Part shown: positions 15,575-20,191 of the stretch, piece by piece
How the letters are laid out: each line of letters begins with the position of its first letter
How positions within the stretch are numbered: position 1 is the first letter of the stretch
Assembly: GCA_016293925.1 (NCBI GenBank)
Contig: JAEDCX010000044.1
Span: forward strand, 1 to 20,191
Direction of reading: 5' to 3'
Length of the DNA stretch: 20,191 nt
From: Lachnospiraceae bacterium
GTDB taxonomy: Bacteria > Bacillota > Clostridia > Lachnospirales > Lachnospiraceae
Program-made: the position numbers and the translations under genes
The notes under the pieces: model-generated
What the model was told of the DNA's origin: nothing
Databases searched by the model: none
Seen by the model: the letters and a program-made list of their open reading frames with translations, nothing else

Positions 15575-17200
15575 TCAGGGCACGATATAAACCCTGCCAT
15601 AGGCCATTCTTCCATTTTTCATTTGAAAAGATAATTCCAGCACGTCCTCTGCCGCCTTCCCTTCCAGAAAATCCGACTTCAGAATCATTCCACGCGCATC
15701 CCGGAACAGTATATAATCCTCATCCTGCATTTTCTCTCCGTTACAGTATACCGCCTCTATTCCGTAAGGTGTATTCCACATATGAAACATCAGCTCATTC
15801 CCGGCAGAAACGCTGTATATCTGTATTGCATTCTCGGCATGCACCACAAAATTGTCAATTTCGTCCGCCTCGCCATGCACCATCAGATAACAGGTCCAAT
15901 TCCATTCCTGCTTCCCATGAACCTGTAACAGATATACGCCGGGTTCCAGAATATCCAACGCCTCCGTTGCAACGCAGAGGTACCCATCCCGGATGTTGCA
16001 CAGTTCCGGATCTGCAATCCGGATGGTTTCAATCAGTTGTTCGCCCCCGTCCGAATAGCGTTCAAACGATACATAATCCACAAATCTTCCTTCAAACTCG
16101 TAATGGTTCAGAAGCAATGCCTGGGGAAATGCTTTGCAATAACGGAAGCACAATCGTTCTGTCCCCAGCGGACTCTCGCCTCCGTTCTCCAGGATGCCGT
16201 CCGCGCCATCTGTGTCCAACCGAACTGTTGTCTGCCCGTTATCGGTCAGCCCAAGGCGGTTCACCTGTTCGATCCAGATCTGCTTCATGGGCGTATAATG
16301 ATAGGTACTCGGAATAATCCCACGGTTCCATACGCACACATTCGGATAATCCCGCCGTTCTACCCCGGTATCCGGCTGCCACAGTTTTCTTCCCAGAAAC
16401 AGCACGGCTGCCAGCGCCAAACCAACCGGAATCAGCAGGATGAGACGGAATCCTCCAATCGTCCCCTGATTCACCGACCGCTCAATTCTGCGCAGTGCGG
16501 CAAGCATCTGATCTGCGTTCCGGAATCGTTTATTGGGATCAAACATGGTTGCTTTGTCCAATACCCGTTTTATTTTTTTCCACAGCCCAGGGGAAGTATC
16601 CATTTTCTCGGCAATCCGGGTACAGACAATGCCAACCGAATAGATATCGCTTCTGACGTCGGTTTGTGCAAATCCAAACTGCTCCGGAGATGCATATCCT
16701 CTGGTTCCAAGCATTCTGGTATCCCGATCCTTTTCCCCCGGTACATACTCCCTCGTTGCATCAAAATCCAGCAGAACCAGCTGCCCGTCAGCCTTGATCA
16801 TAATATTTTCAGGTTTAATGTCCCGATGAATCAACGGCGGATTCCGTTTATGAAGTACGTTCACCGCCTGTACCAGCTGAATCATATAAGAGATTCCATC
16901 CTGCCTGTCAATCCGGCCTTCCAACAGTTCATCCAGCCCGGTGCCCTCTATGTACTCCTCCAGAATATAGGTTTTTCCATCCGAATATGCGACCGTCTCG
17001 ATCCTTGGCAAAAAGCTGGAATGCAACTCCTGAATGCTCCTGTACAGAGCCGTTTTGTCATTTCCCGACAATATCTTCCATACCGCCAGTTTCCGATCCG
17101 GTTTCATCGCAAGGTAAACACAGGATTTGTCATTTTCAGAGATGGTTGTCACAATCTGTATATCCTGCTCCGCAGTTTTCCCACTCATCTTACCAGACAT
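15575..17200 (-). CDS. Transmembrane Ser/Thr protein kinase with extracellular sensor region
   Basis: A 541-aa Hanks-type kinase. Visible kinase landmarks are Lys42 in LAVWKIL, HRDIKPEN (125-132), DFD (145-147, in place of the usual DFG), GTRGYASPEQ (165-174) and DVRSDIYSVG (181-190). The phosphate loop is glycine-poor (SENDKSCVYLA), as in several clostridial relatives. A single membrane span (about 250-270) puts residues 275-541 outside the cell; this part has no PASTA repeats and looks beta-rich. The C-terminal half of that region resembles the product at the right window edge. Two starts are possible: ATG at 17200 directly after GGAAGG, or ATG at 17188 with better spacing. It is first in an operon with an XRE-like protein and a lipoprotein, which suggests an envelope signal-transduction unit. 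Confidence 0.92.
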   Translation of the reverse strand: MSGKMSGKTAEQDIQIVTTISENDKSCVYLAMKPDRKLAVWKILSGNDKTALYRSIQELHSSFLPRIETVAYSDGKTYILEEYIEGTGLDELLEGRIDRQDGISYMIQLVQAVNVLHKRNPPLIHRDIKPENIMIKADGQLVLLDFDATREYVPGEKDRDTRMLGTRGYASPEQFGFAQTDVRSDIYSVGIVCTRIAEKMDTSPGLWKKIKRVLDKATMFDPNKRFRNADQMLAALRRIERSVNQGTIGGFRLILLIPVGLALAAVLFLGRKLWQPDTGVERRDYPNVCVWNRGIIPSTYHYTPMKQIWIEQVNRLGLTDNGQTTVRLDTDGADGILENGGESPLGTERLCFRYCKAFPQALLLNHYEFEGRFVDYVSFERYSDGGEQLIETIRIADPELCNIRDGYLCVATEALDILEPGVYLLQVHGKQEWNWTCYLMVHGEADEIDNFVVHAENAIQIYSVSAGNELMFHMWNTPYGIEAVYCNGEKMQDEDYILFRDARGMILKSDFLEGKAAEDVLELSFQMKNGRMAYGRVYIVP

Positions 17201-17221
17201 CCTTCCATCACAATCTTTTTC

Positions 17222-17230
17222 ATTATATCA
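17222..17230 (-). promoter_or_regulatory. Extended -10 promoter of the kinase operon
   Basis: On the minus strand TGATATAAT, a perfect -10 box with the TG extension, about 22 nt before the kinase start codon. The matching -35 position reads TTTATT, which is weak, so the extended -10 probably carries recognition. Confidence 0.6.
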
Positions 17231-17301
17231 TTCCAACCGGACAGAATAAAGTAGTTATCCTTCAGAAAAGATGATTTGAACATTCCCCGATTCCGAACAA
17301 C

Positions 17302-17336
17302 AAAACAAGCCATCCCACCCACAGGCGGAATAGCTT
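17302..17336 (-). terminator. Intrinsic terminator of surE
   Basis: On the minus strand a 10-bp stem (17327-17336 with 17307-17316, two G-U pairs), 10-nt loop, followed by GTTTTG. It begins 6 nt after the surE stop and isolates surE from the kinase operon. Confidence 0.75.
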
Positions 17337-17342
17337 GCAATA

Positions 17343-18104
17343 TCAATGAATGTTGGTAACCGTTCCGATGGATATATAATGGTCAAATAACGCCCGCAGA
17401 TCGGAACCCTCTTCCACATCCTCGTTGTAGATTCCGTTTACCCGATACCGTTTTCCACCATTTTCCATATCCTCACAGTCATACTTGTCCCTAAAAATGC
17501 TTCCCCTTGAGCACAGTCTGTTTCGCAGAATCCCCTTCACCTCTTCCGGCTCACAGATCGGGAAATTCACATTGACAATCTTATCTTCCGCAAACGGTGT
17601 GTCTATGATTTCCGCCAGAATGTCGTCCAGATACCTGTCCGTGACCCGGTATCCGTCCCCGGTTCCCTCCGAAACGGCAACCGCCGGAATACCCTGAAAC
17701 ACAGCTTCCATGGCGGCACCCACCGTAGCCGAGTACTGCACATCCGTTCCGGCGTTATATCCGAAATTGATACCGGACAGGACAATATCCGGTTTGGCAG
17801 GCAATATATTCAGTACGCCCAATCTGACACAATCTGCCGGTGTCCCCGAAACGGCATATGCCTGTACTCCTGCAACCGGGAAATCATACCGGAATACATC
17901 TATGTGGGTTCTCAGTGTAATGCTGTGCGAAGCTGCGCTTCTCTGCGCCTCCGGAGCAACGACCCATACCTCACCGTACTTTACCGCTGCCCTTGCAAGA
18001 CGGATGATGCCCTGTGCGTCAATTCCATCGTCATTTGTAATCAGTATTCTTCTCAATCCTCTTATCTCCCCGCCTTCCGGTAATTCCCGCATCTGCCTCG
18101 GCAT
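17343..18104 (-). CDS. surE: 5'/3'-nucleotidase SurE
   Basis: A cytoplasmic metal-dependent phosphatase that removes phosphate from nucleoside monophosphates (EC 3.1.3.5) and is linked to stress survival. Family marks are ILITNDDGIDAQGI (20-33, metal ligands Asp25 and Asp26), the RSAASHSITL segment, SGINFGYN and YSATVGAAMEA. The full frame is 253 aa from an ATG at 18104 with AGGAG 5 nt upstream. It has 16 residues more than the usual start; an in-frame TTG at 18056 with GGGGAG upstream would give the canonical short N-terminus (LRRILITNDDG), so the start is uncertain. It stands alone, with its own likely promoter and terminator. Confidence 0.95.
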   Translation of the reverse strand: MPRQMRELPEGGEIRGLRRILITNDDGIDAQGIIRLARAAVKYGEVWVVAPEAQRSAASHSITLRTHIDVFRYDFPVAGVQAYAVSGTPADCVRLGVLNILPAKPDIVLSGINFGYNAGTDVQYSATVGAAMEAVFQGIPAVAVSEGTGDGYRVTDRYLDDILAEIIDTPFAEDKIVNVNFPICEPEEVKGILRNRLCSRGSIFRDKYDCEDMENGGKRYRVNGIYNEDVEEGSDLRALFDHYISIGTVTNIH

Positions 18105-18116
18105 TGCGGCTCCTAT

Positions 18117-18145
18117 AGCATAACAGAGAACCGGATTCCCTGCAA
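18117..18145 (-). promoter_or_regulatory. Probable surE promoter
   Basis: On the minus strand TTGCAG (18140-18145), 17 nt, then TATGCT (18117-18122), placed 12 nt before the ATG at 18104. The short leader would favour the downstream TTG start of surE. Confidence 0.45.
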
Positions 18146-18184
18146 TGCTGATTACTCTATCCTCAATATGGATCTCCGGACAAA

Positions 18185-18647
18185 CTACAGCAAAATCGAA
18201 AACGCCATGTCAAACATCGCCGCTGCATCCACCGTGTTCCGGATATAATTCTCTTCCTCCGGCTCGTATCGTACATACTTCTCAACTTCCTCAATGAGCG
18301 CAAGATATCCGACTGCAATCTGATACCGAATCTCAGCGTCGGTCCCGTACACAATCGGATTCTCTGCCGTACGATTATAGACTGCAATCTCCCCGCTCTT
18401 GGCGGATAACGGGGACTTCTGTCCGCACCCAAGTGTGATGAAGTCTGCAACTGCATCTCCCCAGAAGCTTCTCTCGGGATCGATCCAGCATAGTTTACCA
18501 TCGTGATACAGAATGTTGCTGTCCCACAGATCAAAATTCACCATGTCCAAGTGCTTTGACCTCTGATACCTCTCCCAGGTTCCTGTCACGAAAAATCCGG
18601 ATGATCTCCTCCCTGTTTGCCTCATACTTTGTATTACTTCTCGCCAT
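18185..18647 (-). pseudogene. APH/choline-kinase-type phosphotransferase, internal deletion
   Basis: Two out-of-frame pieces of one gene. The start (ATG 18647, GGGGGAAAAC upstream) encodes MARSNTKYEANREEII… up to VKALGHGEF, the first strand and glycine loop of an aminoglycoside-phosphotransferase-like kinase, then hits TGA at 18531-18533. In the next frame the C-terminal lobe continues: NFDLWDSNILY (the HGD-x4-N catalytic loop with its His lost), then WIDPERSFWGDAVADF with the metal-binding Asp, and a normal helical end. The missing stretch between loop and lobe would be about 150 residues in an intact relative. The junction lies near 18530-18548, where both frames overlap. A promoter and ribosome site survive, so decay looks recent. 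The substrate cannot be inferred. Confidence 0.85.
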
Positions 18648-18719
18648 GTTTTCCCCCTTTTCCCCATATGGATGTTCTCTGCTCTGCAGTCGTCTGCTCC
18701 TTCGATCTCTGTCCATTTC

Positions 18720-18748
18720 ATTGTATAATACAACCGATGCATCCTCAA
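18720..18748 (-). promoter_or_regulatory. Promoter of the broken phosphotransferase gene
   Basis: On the minus strand TTGAGG (18743-18748), 17 nt, then TACAAT (18720-18725). It leaves a leader of about 70 nt before the ATG at 18647. Confidence 0.5.
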
Positions 18749-18762
18749 CAGCTTTTCGTATC

Positions 18763-18788
18763 AAAAAAGACATGATCGAAATCATGCC
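18763..18788 (-). terminator. Intrinsic terminator after the second XRE-like gene
   Basis: On the minus strand an 8-bp stem, GGCATGAT with ATCATGTC (one G-U pair), closed by a TTCG tetraloop and followed by TTTTTT (18763-18768). It lies about 54 nt after the stop of the XRE-like gene. Confidence 0.92.
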
Positions 18789-18841
18789 TCCATAGATTCA
18801 TATATATTCCGGTACACAGTAATTCCAAACCGCGACACATG

Positions 18842-19267
18842 CTACTGCGTCAGTGTCTCCTCTCCTGCTTTGTACAGCATGGCATTGCACTCATCAATTG
18901 TCATACCCTGCTGTAAACAGAACATACAGATCGCATCTCTCTTGCATCTGACGTATAAACTGCTGACGCCGCCTGCCCGAAACAATTCATTGGTCTCCTC
19001 TACCGTCAGCGGGAAACCAAACGCCAGCTGTAACAGCTTATCTCTTCTCGGTTTCTTCCGCCCGTCAAAAATCTGATACCCATATGTGATATCCAGCCCA
19101 GCATCCTTGATCACTTCATTTTTTAATTTCCGGCACTTATCCAGCATCCGTCCCAGATACTCCGTAAGCGTAATTGGTTCAAACTCTGTCTGATTCTCAG
19201 AAACAAACTCAAAAAAATCTCCCGCCTTCTGTAACTCGTTCAGCAACTCCTTCGTACTCTTCTCCAC
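18842..19267 (-). CDS. XRE-like helix-turn-helix regulator, second copy
   Basis: A 141-aa paralogue of the protein at 15126-15554, similar along its full length. Shared points are the KELLNEL-type N-terminus, the TEYLGRMLDKCRKLKNEVIKDAG helix-turn-helix entry, YGYQIF, PRRDKLLQLAFGFPLTVEET and SSLYVRCKRDAICMF. The start is a GTG at 19267 with GAGGTG about 9 nt upstream. It lies 99 nt downstream of a gene whose C-terminus resembles the sensor of the Ser/Thr kinase, and it ends at a strong terminator. This repeats the kinase-then-XRE order of 15126-17200 but lacks a third, lipoprotein gene. DNA binding is inferred. Confidence 0.75.
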   Translation of the reverse strand: MEKSTKELLNELQKAGDFFEFVSENQTEFEPITLTEYLGRMLDKCRKLKNEVIKDAGLDITYGYQIFDGRKKPRRDKLLQLAFGFPLTVEETNELFRAGGVSSLYVRCKRDAICMFCLQQGMTIDECNAMLYKAGEETLTQ

Positions 19268-19366
19268 GTCACCTTACACCTCATGAATCTTTTCCTAACA
19301 CCTCACTTTCTATTTTATTTTGTTCTGCGCGAAAAGTCTCATGCTGACAGCATAATGTATACATCC

Positions 19367-20191
19367 TTACTGAATTTTGATGCCCTGCAGAAATTCCTGC
19401 TCTTCTCTGCGGATTCGGATATCAAGCCGGCTTCCATCCTCGCTCACAATCCAGAAAACCATCTCTTCTTCCCCGTCCCGGCTCAATAATTCATAGGAAA
19501 GTTCCATGGCACGCCCCTCCGCAGTAATACGATACAGGGAATCATCAATCACCTTTCCTGACTTGTCCGTTATCGAGACAATCTTCCCGGTATAATCATT
19601 TTTGAGAACCACATGCAGTGTTTCCTCCTGCTGTCCGTAAAAGGATAATGTTGTATTCTGTAACCAGCGTTGCGGTTCCTCCAGTGGATCACTATCCGCA
19701 ACATACAGAGTGCAGCCATAGGAAATCAATGTATCATTCGCCTGTCGTATCCAGACATTCAACTGATAATATCCCTCTTCCAGAGATTCCATATAGTCAC
19801 AGTTAAGGTGAATGATCTGCCCCTCCACCGTTATCACATCGTCCGGAATTCTGTCCGTTTCACCGGTAATATACGAGGATACCTCTATCCCCTGCAGCTG
19901 TGCCCCAAAACTGTCCAACAATCTCAGATGAAGCAGAAAATCTTTCTCCTCCATTCTGTCTTTGAAGCAGTACTCCACGACCAGATGTTGTTCACGGATC
20001 CGCTCCTTTAACGCAACATATTCCGGTGTGTCAGTTTCCAGTTCCCGCCATTCCGGTGCAACTTCCTCCCAGGACTGCTGTTCCGGATTCCCTGTCACCG
20101 CGTCGGGATCTATTGATTCTGTTTCACTCTCCGCCGGTTCATCGGTTACACCATCCGCCTTCTGTTCCCCTTCTGTCACGCCGGCATCACT
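19367..20191 (-). CDS. C-terminal part of a probable second kinase-type sensor protein (cut by edge)
   Basis: The frame is open to the window edge, so the N-terminus is missing. A GTG at 20179 could be read as a start but has no ribosome site and begins inside an acidic Glu/Asp/Thr-rich linker (to about residue 45), as found between a membrane span and an outer domain. The remaining about 225 residues are beta-rich and parallel the outer region of the kinase at 15575-17200: a YCF/FRYC strand, LE-x-G-x-Y-x-L, a C-x-LYV/C-YLMV strand, then I-D-x-S/YILF and a final LS[FY] strand. With an XRE-like gene downstream, the missing part is likely a membrane span plus a Ser/Thr kinase domain. That is an inference from the parallel arrangement. 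Confidence 0.7.
   Translation of the reverse strand, partial: SDAGVTEGEQKADGVTDEPAESETESIDPDAVTGNPEQQSWEEVAPEWRELETDTPEYVALKERIREQHLVVEYCFKDRMEEKDFLLHLRLLDSFGAQLQGIEVSSYITGETDRIPDDVITVEGQIIHLNCDYMESLEEGYYQLNVWIRQANDTLISYGCTLYVADSDPLEEPQRWLQNTTLSFYGQQEETLHVVLKNDYTGKIVSITDKSGKVIDDSLYRITAEGRAMELSYELLSRDGEEEMVFWIVSEDGSRLDIRIRREEQEFLQGIKIQ

Noticed and set aside
16037..17254. Long open frame on the plus strand (405 codons) opposite the kinase
   Set aside because: The minus strand encodes an unmistakable Ser/Thr kinase with HRD and APE-type motifs over the same bases. The plus frame is a mirror effect of its codon use.

Overview
The window looks like chromosomal DNA of an anaerobic Firmicute, most likely a gut-type Lachnospiraceae (Clostridia). 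This is an inference from strong AGGAG-type ribosome sites, moderate GC, a PPi-dependent phosphofructokinase, KtrAB-type potassium uptake, and a kinase/XRE/secreted-lipoprotein neighbourhood. Nearly everything is on the minus strand; only pfp (7887-9545) is on the plus strand. I see no rRNA, tRNA, CRISPR array, insertion sequence or phage gene.

Region 1 (about 125-7763) is the most interesting part. It is a compact regulon built around a BlaI/MecI-type repressor and a BlaR1-type M56 membrane protease. Three promoters (2136-2173, 5580-5617, 7726-7763) share one architecture: a TTGAC(A/G) -35 box, exactly 17 nt, and a -10 box buried at the same offset inside an 18-bp near-palindrome of form TACTAN-ATAATR-RTAGTA, which resembles known BlaI/MecI operators. 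They drive (i) blaI, blaR1 and a 104-aa secreted Cys/His protein, (ii) a 712-aa secreted protein with a cysteine-hydrolase-like core and about ten CxxC knuckles plus a 364-aa lipoprotein, and (iii) a 661-aa lipoprotein that is a two-unit version of the 364-aa one. No beta-lactamase or penicillin-binding sensor domain is present. Instead the outer domain of the BlaR1-like protein carries a Cys/His pattern that matches the 104-aa secreted protein over 52 residues without a gap.

Region 2 (7811-10793) holds pfp (glycolysis with pyrophosphate) and a convergent cytoplasmic GH43 glycosidase gene. Each has its own hairpin terminator, and two perfect inverted repeats lie upstream of the GH43 gene.

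Region 3 (10855-13869) is a probable ktrB-ktrA potassium-uptake operon with a good promoter, followed by a small GNAT remnant and an iron-sulfur-flavoprotein-like gene.

Region 4 (13926-20191) holds a transmembrane Ser/Thr kinase, an XRE-like regulator and a lipoprotein with a degenerate transglutaminase fold, in one operon. Upstream are surE, a broken APH-type kinase gene with an internal deletion, and a second XRE-like regulator preceded by the C-terminal part of a protein whose sensor region resembles that of the kinase. This suggests a duplicated kinase/XRE module cut by the right edge. No stretch without a gene exceeds about 250 bases.
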